Source: UBA2357 sp041916775 (lineage in GTDB: Bacteria > Pseudomonadota > Gammaproteobacteria > Burkholderiales > Rhodocyclaceae). Taken from it: DNA of 64,000 nucleotides. The notes beneath the pieces are model-generated. The model was not told the DNA's origin. It saw nothing but the letters and a program-made list of their open reading frames with translations, and ran no database searches. Each line of letters opens with the position of its first letter. Position 1 is the first letter of the stretch. A program made the translations under genes and the position numbers. The stretch spans positions 1 to 64,000 of the forward strand of contig JAYRYZ010000005.1 of NCBI GenBank assembly GCA_041916775.1. Reading direction: 5' to 3'. Of the stretch, positions 18,909 through 27,667 are shown piece by piece.

Positions 18909-21614
18909 ATGCCATCCAGCAACCTGACCGCGCTGATCTTCAACGCAGCACTGCTACTCGCGATGGCGGTGCTGTTCGACATTGGTGCCGGGCGGCTGGC
19001 CGCAACGCGCATCGCGGCGCGAACGATGCAGCTTTTCACCGGCGCAATGCTGGGTGCGATCGGCATCGCGATCATGACGATCCCGCTCGAGTTCGCTGCA
19101 GGCATCCAGTTCGATACGCGCTCGGTGCTGCTCGCCATCGCCGGCCTCTTCTTCGGTGTGATACCCACCCTGTGCGCGATGGGGCTGACCGCGATCTACC
19201 GGCTCTGGGTCGGGGGCGACGGCGCCCTCACCGGCGTGGCGATCATCGTCAGCTCGGGCAGCATCGGCCTCCTCTGCCGGAGCCTGTTCGCCGGGCGCCT
19301 GTCCGAGATGGGCTGGCGCGAGTTGGGCATGCTCGGCCTGATCGTGCACGTCGTGATGCTGTTGTTGCTGCTCACGCTGCCGTGGCCATCCGCCCTCGAC
19401 GTGCTGCACGTGCTGACGGTGCCGGCGCTGACGCTCTACCCGCTCGCCACCGCGGCGCTCGGGCTGGTCTTCTCCAATCGCGCACGCCTGGTGCGGCTGG
19501 CGCAGGCCCTGGAGGAAAGCGAGTTGCGCTATCGCACCCTCTTCCAGGACTCCCACATTCCACTGGTGCTGCTGAATCCGGAGTCACTGCGGTGTGTGGA
19601 CTGCAACCAGGCGGCGGCCGAGTTGCTCGGCTACCCGTCGCGGGACACGGTCATCGGACTGCACGTGAAGGATGTGTCCGCCCCTCTTCAAGCGGACGGC
19701 AGCGCCTCGGCAAGCTGTGCCCGCGAGTATGTAGCACGTTGCCTGCGCGAGGGTGAGGCGCGCTTCCAGTGGCGCCACCGGCGCCCCGACGACAGCCTTT
19801 GGGATGCAGAGGTTCACCTCAAGAATTTCTCGATTGACGGGCGCGTGCTGCTGCAACTGAGCTTGCGCGACATCACGCGCGAGATGCACGACCAGACGGA
19901 GATCAACAAACTTCGTCAGGCAATCGAGCAAAGCCCAGACAGCATCATGATCACCGATGTGCAGGGTTTCATCGAGTATGTGAATGAGGCATCCGAACGC
20001 AGCACGGGTTACCGGCGGGAGGATCTGCTCGGACGCAAGCCCGCGCTGATCAAATCCGGCAAGACACCGCCCGAGACCTACCGTAACCTGTGGGAGCACC
20101 TTGCGCGCGGTGAGACCTGGCGCGGCGAGCTGATCAACCGCCGCAAGAACGGCGAGGAGTACGTGGAGTTCGCCACGATTGCACCCGTACTCGACAGTAA
20201 CGAGCGGGTCAGCAACTTCCTCGCGATCAAACAGGACATCACCGGCCAGCGACTCGCCGAAGCGCGCGTGCGCCTCTTGGAGCACTACGACCTGCTCACT
20301 GGCCTGCCCAACCGGACCCTGTTGCTCGACCGTCTGGCACAGACCCTGTCGTCCGGCCTGCGCATGCATGACCAGGACATCCTGATCCTGCTCAACATCG
20401 ACCGCTTCAAGCTCATCAATGATGCGCGTGGTCACGAGGCCGGCGACATGCTGCTGCAGGCGGTCGGCAACCGGCTCAAGCAGCAACTGCGTGATGGCGA
20501 CACGGTAGCAAGGCTCGCCGCGGACGACTTCGCGATCCTCCTGCCACACGTGAATCACGGCGACGTCCGGGCCAGCCGGCATGCGCTGTCGGTCGCAGAG
20601 AAGATCATCGCGAGCCTGCGCGAACCACTGGACCTGCCCGAAGAGGTCAGCGGCATCACCGTGAGCCTGGGCATCACGACCTACCCGGAAGGCCCCGACG
20701 ACACACCAACCCGGGTTCTGCGTCGCGCCGACACCGCGCTGCATCGTGCCAAGGCTGCGGGCGGCAATCAGAGCGCCTTTTTCGAGGTTGAAATGGGCCA
20801 GGCGGCGAAGCGCAGCTTCCGCATGGAGCAGGAACTGCACCAGGGCATCGAGACCGGCGAGCTGCGCCTCTACCTGCAGTCGCAGGTACTTGCCGATGGC
20901 AGCCTGGCCGGCGTCGAGGCGCTTGTACGATGGCAGCATCCAGTGGAAGGCTTGTTGTTGCCGGGCGCCTTCATCGCGATTGCCGAACAATCCGACCTGA
21001 TCGTCGAGCTCGGCCGCTGGGTGCTCGCCGAGAGCTGTCGGCTGATCGCCGCCGAGACGGCAGCCGGGCGGCCTTTGCGCATCTCGGTGAACATCAGCCC
21101 GCGCCATTTCCGCCAGCCTGGTTTCGTGCGTTGGGTCGAGTCCTTGCTGACGCGTACCGGTGCCGACCCGTTGCAACTGTCCCTGGAGATCACGGAAGGT
21201 CTGGTGATCGACAACATCGACGACGTCGTCGCAAAGATGAGCGCGCTCGCCGCGCTGGGCATCCACTTCTCGGTGGACGACTTCGGCACCGGCTATTCAT
21301 CGCTCGCCTATCTGAAGCGCCTGCCCATCCACGAGCTCAAGATCGACAGGACGTTCATCCAGGACGCTCCCAATGATCCGGACGACGCTGCACTGGTCGA
21401 GACCATCATCTCGGTCGCGAGCCACATGCATCTGCAGGTGGTCGCCGAAGGCGTGGAGACGCCGCAGCAGGCCGACTTTCTCAACGCCCGCGGCGCGATC
21501 ATCCACCAGGGTTATCTCTTTGGCCGGCCCGAGCCTGCGCAGAGCTGGCTGACGCGCTGGCACGCCCAGCCGAAGCCGACCACTCCCCCGCCGAGGCTTC
21601 CGCCGGAGAGCTAG
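18909..21614 (+). CDS. 5TM-PAS-PAS-GGDEF-EAL protein with degenerate GGDEF
   Basis: 901 residues. An N-terminal LytS-like five-helix sensor region (about 1-195) is followed by two PAS domains (about 205-315 and 330-450), a GGDEF-fold domain and an EAL domain. The GGDEF signature reads A-A-D-D-F at 537-541, so diguanylate cyclase activity is probably lost. The EAL domain keeps E670-A-L, VNISPRHF, DDFGTGYSSL, KIDRTFI and VVAEGVET and should hydrolyse cyclic-di-GMP. Upstream of the ATG there is no clear ribosome site. Confidence 0.9.
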   Translation: MPSSNLTALIFNAALLLAMAVLFDIGAGRLAATRIAARTMQLFTGAMLGAIGIAIMTIPLEFAAGIQFDTRSVLLAIAGLFFGVIPTLCAMGLTAIYRLWVGGDGALTGVAIIVSSGSIGLLCRSLFAGRLSEMGWRELGMLGLIVHVVMLLLLLTLPWPSALDVLHVLTVPALTLYPLATAALGLVFSNRARLVRLAQALEESELRYRTLFQDSHIPLVLLNPESLRCVDCNQAAAELLGYPSRDTVIGLHVKDVSAPLQADGSASASCAREYVARCLREGEARFQWRHRRPDDSLWDAEVHLKNFSIDGRVLLQLSLRDITREMHDQTEINKLRQAIEQSPDSIMITDVQGFIEYVNEASERSTGYRREDLLGRKPALIKSGKTPPETYRNLWEHLARGETWRGELINRRKNGEEYVEFATIAPVLDSNERVSNFLAIKQDITGQRLAEARVRLLEHYDLLTGLPNRTLLLDRLAQTLSSGLRMHDQDILILLNIDRFKLINDARGHEAGDMLLQAVGNRLKQQLRDGDTVARLAADDFAILLPHVNHGDVRASRHALSVAEKIIASLREPLDLPEEVSGITVSLGITTYPEGPDDTPTRVLRRADTALHRAKAAGGNQSAFFEVEMGQAAKRSFRMEQELHQGIETGELRLYLQSQVLADGSLAGVEALVRWQHPVEGLLLPGAFIAIAEQSDLIVELGRWVLAESCRLIAAETAAGRPLRISVNISPRHFRQPGFVRWVESLLTRTGADPLQLSLEITEGLVIDNIDDVVAKMSALAALGIHFSVDDFGTGYSSLAYLKRLPIHELKIDRTFIQDAPNDPDDAALVETIISVASHMHLQVVAEGVETPQQADFLNARGAIIHQGYLFGRPEPAQSWLTRWHAQPKPTTPPPRLPPES

Positions 21615-21644
21615 GCCGGGACGCGCTGCCGACGCCGGTACAGC

Positions 21645-22754
21645 TCAGGTCTCGGCGCCCATGGCCGTCTCGACCCGGTTTCGGCCGGCGCGCTTGGACA
21701 TGTAGACCCCCGCGTCGGCCATCCTCACCAGATCGTCCGGCCCTTGCATGTCGGCCCGCCGCTCCGCAACGCCGACGCTGATGCTGCCGCGCCACTCGCC
21801 GCCGCCCGCGACCGGCACGCGCATCGCGGCGACCTTTTCGCGCATCGTCTCGGCCAACTGCAATGCACCGGTGAGCGGCGTGTGCGGGCAGATCACGAGA
21901 AACTCGTCCCCACCCAGCCGGCACACCAGGTCGTCGGTACGTACCATGTGGCGCAACTGCATCGCGAGCTGCTGCAACACCACATCACCCGCCTCGTGGC
22001 CATAGGTATCGTTGATGCGCTTGAAGCCGTCCGCATCGATCATCATGCACGCGAGCCCGCCCAGCGGCTCGCTCCACTCCAGCCTCAACCTCTGCATCGC
22101 ATGGCGGCGATTGGGCAGGCCGGTGAGCACATCGGTCATCGACAAGGCCTCGAGATGCTTGTTGGCGATGGCAAGCTCCCGGGTGCGCTCGGCCACGCGC
22201 GCTTCCAGCGTCAGGTTCAGCTCCCGCAGCTGACGATTGCGCTCGGACACCTGCACGAACAAGCCATTCAGTGCCTCGAGCAGCGGCCCTGTGGCGCGCG
22301 TGGACAGGTGCTCCTCCTGACGATAGGCCTCCTCGGCGCTGAGGCCCTTGCGGATCAGGAAGAACTGTCGCGCCATGGTCTGGTCCGAGCCCAGAATGTG
22401 GTATGCAAGCCAATGAATCAGGAACTTCAGCAGTCTGTGGGCGGACTCCGCATTGATGCCGTCCGCGGCGAGATGCCCGACCTCCTCGATGAAGTTCTCG
22501 TGCTCGCGCTGCTGCGTGGTCACATGACGCTCATCGACGCCCGCCCGCCGCATGAGTTCCTCCTCGGCAGCGAAGTGGAAGCGCGCATAGCTCGCGAGTT
22601 CGTCGAGCACCGCGGGAATCTCCGGACCACCGAGGGCCTCGGCCGATGCCAGCAGTTCGCCGAGCCGGTTGATCAGGGAGACCAGCTCCATGTGCTGCGC
22701 ATCGACCTCGGCGATGCCGGTGACGAAGTTGTCATCCCACTTGAAAGAGTCCAT
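21645..22754 (-). CDS. Hemerythrin-GGDEF diguanylate cyclase
   Basis: About 369 residues: a bacteriohemerythrin domain (VDAQH, ARFHFAAEEELM, EHENF, HILGSDQ), a coiled linker (QVSERNRQLRELNLTLEARVAERTRELA), then a GGDEF domain with intact LGGDEF and the TYGHEAGD region. It should make cyclic-di-GMP under control of oxygen, NO or redox state. A family precedent is the Vibrio hemerythrin-GGDEF enzyme. The start is 22754 (ATG after GGTGGG) or 22769. Faces the 5TM-EAL gene, an opposite activity. Confidence 0.9.
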   Translation of the reverse strand: MDSFKWDDNFVTGIAEVDAQHMELVSLINRLGELLASAEALGGPEIPAVLDELASYARFHFAAEEELMRRAGVDERHVTTQQREHENFIEEVGHLAADGINAESAHRLLKFLIHWLAYHILGSDQTMARQFFLIRKGLSAEEAYRQEEHLSTRATGPLLEALNGLFVQVSERNRQLRELNLTLEARVAERTRELAIANKHLEALSMTDVLTGLPNRRHAMQRLRLEWSEPLGGLACMMIDADGFKRINDTYGHEAGDVVLQQLAMQLRHMVRTDDLVCRLGGDEFLVICPHTPLTGALQLAETMREKVAAMRVPVAGGGEWRGSISVGVAERRADMQGPDDLVRMADAGVYMSKRAGRNRVETAMGAET

Positions 22755-22936
22755 TCTGTAGCCCACCATCCGGTCGAATTTATGATGTCAGCGCAGCGCG
22801 ACTCCCACGTCATTCGGACACCCCCGGATGGCTTCCGGCTCCGCCCGCAACGCCAAGAGGCGTGGAATCTGCCTACTATAACAAAAGTAGTAATTTGAAC
22901 CGATTATTGCCAGCGCCCTATTGAGGAACATCAAGC

Positions 22937-23371
22937 ATGCCTATCTTCTGGCGCTCCCAACTGCGCATCGGACAGGACGACATCGACGCCGATCACCGCT
23001 ACCTGATCCTGCTGATCAACACGGTTGAGCTCGTGCTGCGCTTTCCCGACCAACCTCATCACGTGGAGCTCGCCCTGGACGAGTTGCTCCGCTATGCACA
23101 GCTCCACTTCGAGCGCGAGGAGAAAATACAGATCGCGTATGGCTACACTCATCTCGACGAACACAAGATCGAACACCGCAGATTGCTCGGGAGCCTGGAG
23201 GCCCTGATCGCAAAGGTGAAGCTCGCACTCGCCGACCCGGCGGCCGGGCCCGCGACGGTGCAGGCGCAGAGCGGCGAGATCACCGCCTTGCTGCGCCACT
23301 GGCTGGTGGATCATGTGATGAAGGCGGACATGCAGATGAGCGACATGTTCCGCAAGCCGCCCATCATCTGA
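22937..23371 (+). CDS. Stand-alone bacteriohemerythrin
   Basis: This 144-residue single-domain oxygen-binding di-iron protein has the ligand set spread over DADH, AQLHFEREE, DEHKIEH and HWLVDHVMKAD. Such proteins store or deliver oxygen, or buffer NO, in the cytoplasm of micro-aerobic bacteria. A GAGGAA ribosome site lies nine bases before the ATG. It is divergent from the hemerythrin diguanylate cyclase and the third hemerythrin gene in 8 kb. Confidence 0.92.
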   Translation: MPIFWRSQLRIGQDDIDADHRYLILLINTVELVLRFPDQPHHVELALDELLRYAQLHFEREEKIQIAYGYTHLDEHKIEHRRLLGSLEALIAKVKLALADPAAGPATVQAQSGEITALLRHWLVDHVMKADMQMSDMFRKPPII

Positions 23372-23392
23372 ACCTGGCGTTGCGCCGAAGGA

Positions 23393-24421
23393 TCAGTCTC
23401 CGGAGGCTCCAGAGCCAGTGACTGCACGCCCGAGACGGTCCGCGATCGCCTGCCAGGAATCTTCCGCAGGCGGGGCCTCGACGAGGATGAGGCTCGCACC
23501 GACCGCATCCAGGGTGCGCAGGTTGGCATACAGGCTGCGCGCGAAACCCGCCGCATCGGCGGGCCCGGCAAGCCAGCGGAGTTCGCGCTCGTGCGGGTCC
23601 ACCGCCAGCCGCGCGAGCACCGCGACCTGCTCGCCGGCACGCATCGCCTCGCGCGCAGCGAACGGCAACGCATCGCCCGCGACCAGGCGCATCGGTGTGC
23701 GCGGCGCATAATGCGCCGCGAGCGCGCCGGAGACGCGCGGCGCATCGGCATCAGTTTCCGCATCCGAGACAGCGTCCGGCCCTGCAACCGCGCCGCGCAC
23801 ACGCGGCACGCGGCCGATGACCCGTGCGATGTCCTCGGCGGTGATCGCGCCGGGACGCAGGATCACCGGCGCATCACGCGACAGGTCGAGGATCGTGGAT
23901 TCGATGCCGACGGAACACGGCCCGCCATCGAGAATCATCGCGACCGCTGCACCGAGTTCCTCCTCGACGTGCGCGGCCGTGGTCGGGCTGATGCGGCCGA
24001 AGCGGTTCGCGCTCGGCGCGGCGATGCCGGAATCCAGCGCACGCAGCAGCGCGAGCGCCACCGGATGGTCCGGCACACGTAGCCCGACGGTGTCCTGACC
24101 GCCGGTGACCGCGTCCGGCACATCGGCCTCGCGCGGCAGGATCAGCGTCAGCGGTCCGGGCCAGAAGACGCGCGCGAGTGCCGCCGCCTCGCGCGGGATG
24201 CTGCGCGCCCAGCGCGGCAGATGCTCGGCATCGGGCAGATGCACGATCAGCGGGTGGTCGGCCGGCCGCCCCTTCGCGGCGAAGATGCGCCCGACCGCCT
24301 GCGGATTCAGCGCATCCGCGCCCAGGCCGTAAACGGTCTCGGTGGGCAGTGCCACGAGTTCGCCCGCGCGCAGCAGTTCGACGGCGCGTGCGATGTTGTC
24401 GGCTGTGGCGGGAACGCGCAT
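23393..24421 (-). CDS. tsaC: Threonylcarbamoyl-AMP synthase, Sua5 type
   Basis: 342 residues: an N-terminal YrdC domain (ALPTETVYGLGADA, KGRPADHPLIVH, PSANRFGRISPT) and a C-terminal Sua5 extension beginning near SGALAAHYAP. It makes threonylcarbamoyl-AMP from threonine, bicarbonate and ATP for the t6A modification of tRNA. The ATG at 24421 shares one base with the purK stop, which indicates coupling; open codons upstream are purK in another frame. Last gene of folD-purE-purK-tsaC. Confidence 0.93.
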   Translation of the reverse strand: MRVPATADNIARAVELLRAGELVALPTETVYGLGADALNPQAVGRIFAAKGRPADHPLIVHLPDAEHLPRWARSIPREAAALARVFWPGPLTLILPREADVPDAVTGGQDTVGLRVPDHPVALALLRALDSGIAAPSANRFGRISPTTAAHVEEELGAAVAMILDGGPCSVGIESTILDLSRDAPVILRPGAITAEDIARVIGRVPRVRGAVAGPDAVSDAETDADAPRVSGALAAHYAPRTPMRLVAGDALPFAAREAMRAGEQVAVLARLAVDPHERELRWLAGPADAAGFARSLYANLRTLDAVGASLILVEAPPAEDSWQAIADRLGRAVTGSGASGD

Positions 24422-25569
24422 CAGCCTTCGTCGCGAATGCCAATGGCGGCGCGCGCCTCGAGCGCGCGCTCCAGCACCGTGGGCGAATCCACGCCGATGA
24501 CCGTGAAGTGCCCCATCTTGCGCCCCGGACGCGGCGCATGCTTGCCGTAGAGGTGCAGCCGCAGCCCGGGCACCGCATGCAGCAGCGACCAGTCGGGCTC
24601 GCGCACCGCGCCGGCTGCATCGAACCACAGATCGCCGAGCAGGTTCACCATCACCGCCGGCGAGTGCTGGCGCGGCTCGCCCAACGGCAGGCCGGTGAGC
24701 GCGCGCACCTGCTGCTCGTACTGGCTGGTGACGCAGGCGTCGATGGTGTGGTGGCCGCTGTTGTGCGGCCGTGGCGCCATCTCGTTCACGAAGAGCTCGC
24801 CGCGCGAGACGAAGAATTCCACCGCCAGCGTACCGATGTAGCCGAGGTGCTCGGCGATGCGCTCCGCCACTTCCTGCGCGTTGTCGCGCTGGCAGGCGCT
24901 GGCGCGCGCGGGCGCGATGCTCACATCGAGGATGCCGTTGCGGTGACGGTTCTCCACCGTCGGAAAGCAGCGCATGCGCCCCGCCTCGTCACGCGCGAGC
25001 ACCACCGACATCTCGAAATCCAGCGCCAGCATGCGCTCCAGCACGCAGGGCTCGCCCTTGAAGGCGGCGAACGCGGCGAGCGCCTCGTCACGATCCGCGA
25101 CGCGCGCCTGGCCCTTGCCGTCGTAGCCGAAGCGCGCGACCTTGAGGATGGCAGGGAAGAGGCCGGCGTTGGCCGCGGCAATGTCGTCGGCGCTGCGGAT
25201 CACCGCGAACGGTCCGTGCGGCAGCCCGTGGCGGGCAAGGAAGGTCTTCTCCTCGATGCGGTTCTGGCACACCGCGACTGCCGCCGCGGACGGCCGCACC
25301 GGACGGCTGCGCGCAAGGTATTCGAGCGTCTGCGCGGGCACGTTCTCGAACTCGGTGGTGACCGCCGCGCACGCCGCCGCCATCTCGTCGAGCGCGGCAA
25401 GGTTGTCGTAGGCGGCCAGGAGGTGACGATCGGCGATCAGGCCGGCGGGGCTGTTCTCGTCCGGATCGAGCACCCACACCTTGTAGCCCATCTCGTGGGC
25501 GGCGGAAACGAAGAAGCGGCCCAACTGGCCGCCACCGAGCATGCCCAGGGTCGCGGGGGGGAGGATCAT
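24421..25569 (-). CDS. purK: N5-carboxyaminoimidazole ribonucleotide synthase
   Basis: A 382-residue ATP-grasp enzyme that carboxylates AIR to N5-CAIR in purine synthesis. It begins MILPPATLGMLGGGQLGRF and contains TTEFENVPAQTL, FPAILKVARFGYDGKGQ and EMAPRPHNSGHHTIDAC, all PurK signatures. Its ATG overlaps the purE stop by four bases (ATGA), and PurE uses its product. Confidence 0.96.
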   Translation of the reverse strand: MILPPATLGMLGGGQLGRFFVSAAHEMGYKVWVLDPDENSPAGLIADRHLLAAYDNLAALDEMAAACAAVTTEFENVPAQTLEYLARSRPVRPSAAAVAVCQNRIEEKTFLARHGLPHGPFAVIRSADDIAAANAGLFPAILKVARFGYDGKGQARVADRDEALAAFAAFKGEPCVLERMLALDFEMSVVLARDEAGRMRCFPTVENRHRNGILDVSIAPARASACQRDNAQEVAERIAEHLGYIGTLAVEFFVSRGELFVNEMAPRPHNSGHHTIDACVTSQYEQQVRALTGLPLGEPRQHSPAVMVNLLGDLWFDAAGAVREPDWSLLHAVPGLRLHLYGKHAPRPGRKMGHFTVIGVDSPTVLERALEARAAIGIRDEG

Positions 25570-26063
25570 TCCAGCTCCAGCTTCATGTCGAGTACGGTCT
25601 GCGTCTGGCGGGCACGGAAGTCGGCGAGCTTCGCCGCGAGCGCCGCATCGTCAATGGCGAGCATCGCCACGGCGAATAGACCGGCGTTGGCCGCCCCCGC
25701 CTCGCCGATCGCGAAGGTCGCCACCGGGATGCCCTTGGGCATCTGCACGATGGAGAGCAGCGAATCCTGGCCGGACAGCGCCTTGGACTGCACCGGCACC
25801 CCTAGCACCGGCAGGGTGGTCTTGGCGGCGACCATGCCCGGCAGGTGGGCCGCACCGCCCGCACCGGCGATGATCGCCTTCAGACCGCGCGCCCGCGCAG
25901 TCTCGGCGTATTCGAACATCAGGTCCGGCGTGCGGTGCGCAGACACCACGCGCGCCTCGAAGGGCACGCCGAACTCGGTGAGGACCTTGGCCGCGGCCTG
26001 CATCGTCGGCCAGTCGGAGTTGGAGCCCATGATGATGCCGACCAGCGGATGCGCGCTCATCAT
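25566..26063 (-). CDS. purE: N5-carboxyaminoimidazole ribonucleotide mutase
   Basis: 165 residues. PurE moves the carboxylate of N5-CAIR to carbon 4. The substrate loops GSNSDWPTM and SAHRTPDLM, and GAGGAAHLPGM, are all present. The ATG at 26063 overlaps the folD stop (ATGA) and follows a strong AGGAGG site; an adjacent second ATG at 26060 is equally placed. Confidence 0.96.
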   Translation of the reverse strand: MMSAHPLVGIIMGSNSDWPTMQAAAKVLTEFGVPFEARVVSAHRTPDLMFEYAETARARGLKAIIAGAGGAAHLPGMVAAKTTLPVLGVPVQSKALSGQDSLLSIVQMPKGIPVATFAIGEAGAANAGLFAVAMLAIDDAALAAKLADFRARQTQTVLDMKLELE

Positions 26064-26935
26064 GCAGCCTCCTGCGCAAGGCGACGTTGCGCGGACTCGA
26101 CCGTGTTCGCAAGCAGCATCGTGATCGTCATCGGGCCGACGCCGCCCGGCACCGGCGTGACCAGCCCGGCGACCTCGCACACCGGCGCGAAGTCCACGTC
26201 GCCGCAGAGCTTGCCGGCATCCGGCCCGGTGGCGATGCGGTTGATGCCGACATCGATGACCACCGCCCCCGGCTTGATCATGTCGGCGGTGATAAGGCGG
26301 GGCTGACCCACGGCTGCGACGACGATGTCCGCACGGCGCAGATGGCCGGGCAGATCGCGGGTGCGGGAGTGGCAGATGGTGACCGTGGCACCGGCGTTGG
26401 TGAGGAGCTTGGCGATCGGCTTGCCGACGATGTTGGAGCGGCCGACCACGACCACATCGGCGCCCGCGAGCGGCACGTGCTCGGACTCGAGCATCTTCAT
26501 CACGCCATAGGGCGTGCATGGGATGAAGCCCGGCTGCCCTTGGGAGAGGCGGCCGACGTTCTCGGCATGGAAACCATCCACGTCCTTGTCGATGCTGATC
26601 GCGCGCAGCACTTCGGCCTCGTCGAACTGGCGCGGCAGCGGCAGCTGCACCAGGATGCCGTGCACCGCCGGGTCGGCGTTGAGCTCCGCGAGCTTGGCGA
26701 GCACCAGGTCCGGCGCGACATCGTCCGGATAGTCGAAGCGCAGCGAACGGATGTGCGCCTTCTCGCAGGCAGCGACCTTGTTGCGCACATACACGGCAGA
26801 AGCCGGATCGCTGCCCACCAGGACCACCGCGAGGCAGGGTTCGACGCCACGCGCGCGCAGCGCATCCGCTTCGACGGCGATCTCTTCGCGGACACGATCG
26901 GCAAGCGCCTTGCCGTCGAGAATGCGAGCAGTCAT
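26060..26935 (-). CDS. folD: Bifunctional methylenetetrahydrofolate dehydrogenase/cyclohydrolase
   Basis: The 291-residue FolD interconverts 5,10-methylene-, methenyl- and 10-formyl-tetrahydrofolate with NADP. It carries the catalytic lysine in YVRNKVAACEK, DKDVDGFH, the NADP loop GRSNIVGKP and the C-terminal PVPGGVGPMT. A GGGAA site precedes the ATG at 26935. It heads an operon with purE and purK, which fits because 10-formyl-folate supplies purine carbons. Confidence 0.96.
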   Translation of the reverse strand: MTARILDGKALADRVREEIAVEADALRARGVEPCLAVVLVGSDPASAVYVRNKVAACEKAHIRSLRFDYPDDVAPDLVLAKLAELNADPAVHGILVQLPLPRQFDEAEVLRAISIDKDVDGFHAENVGRLSQGQPGFIPCTPYGVMKMLESEHVPLAGADVVVVGRSNIVGKPIAKLLTNAGATVTICHSRTRDLPGHLRRADIVVAAVGQPRLITADMIKPGAVVIDVGINRIATGPDAGKLCGDVDFAPVCEVAGLVTPVPGGVGPMTITMLLANTVESAQRRLAQEAA

Positions 26936-27043
26936 GGATGATTCCCGAAAAAGGCGCGATTTTATCGCAGCATCAGGGCCTTGTGCGAACGGACGTGGCA
27001 CGGCGGCGTAGATCGCTGCCCGGCAGGGGCTGCGCCGCCCGGC

Positions 27044-27667
27044 TCAGGTGGGTTGTGCGCACCCGGCAGGCTCGGCCTGCGCGACCGCGGCGCGACCGCG
27101 CGCGAAGGCCTCGCGGTTGAGCTCCAGCAGCGCCGGCTTGCGCGCCGCGAAGCGCGCCAGCACCGCGTCCCGCAGCACGTCGGCGGGAAACGGCAGGCGG
27201 TCGGCCATCGCACCGAGCATCACCGTGTTGCCGAGGCGGATGTTGCCGAGCGCGAGCGCCATCGCGCTGGCATCGAAGGCATGCACCGCAATGCCGAGCG
27301 CCGCGATCGCCGCGACCGGGTCGTCCGGATAATCGTAGAGGCCGATGTTCACCACCGGCGGCACGATGCGGCCGCTGTTCACCAGCACGCTCGCGCCCGG
27401 GCGCAGCATGTGCGTCCAGCGCAGCGCCTCGGCCGCCTCGAAGCCCACCAGCAGGTCGGCGCTGCCCGGCGCGATCTGCGGCGAACGCACCTTGTCGCCG
27501 AAGCGCAGGTGCGAGGTGACCACGCCGCCGCGCTGGCTCATGCCGGCCACCTCGGTCTTCTTGACGTCGAAGCCGAGCGACAGCGCCGCCTCTGCGAGGA
27601 TCTCGGTGGCGGTCATCACGCCCTGCCCGCCCACGCCACACACCAGGATGTTGGTCTCACGCGCCAT
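27044..27667 (-). CDS. iorB: Indolepyruvate:ferredoxin oxidoreductase beta subunit
   Basis: 207 residues of the pyruvate-ferredoxin oxidoreductase gamma-domain type, beginning MARETNILVCGVGGQGVMTATEIL, with EVAGMSQRGGVVTSHLRFG. With IorA it oxidises arylpyruvates from aromatic amino acids to arylacetyl-CoA, reducing ferredoxin. Its start overlaps the iorA 3' end by 11 bp, so the subunits are coupled. The upstream frame is open but belongs to iorA sequence. Confidence 0.93.
   Translation of the reverse strand: MARETNILVCGVGGQGVMTATEILAEAALSLGFDVKKTEVAGMSQRGGVVTSHLRFGDKVRSPQIAPGSADLLVGFEAAEALRWTHMLRPGASVLVNSGRIVPPVVNIGLYDYPDDPVAAIAALGIAVHAFDASAMALALGNIRLGNTVMLGAMADRLPFPADVLRDAVLARFAARKPALLELNREAFARGRAAVAQAEPAGCAQPT

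Noticed and set aside
22868..22891. CTACT...AGTAG inverted repeat upstream of the bacteriohemerythrin as an FNR-type site
   Set aside because: It does not fit TTGAT-N4-ATCAA, and the arms are only five bases; not enough to call a site.
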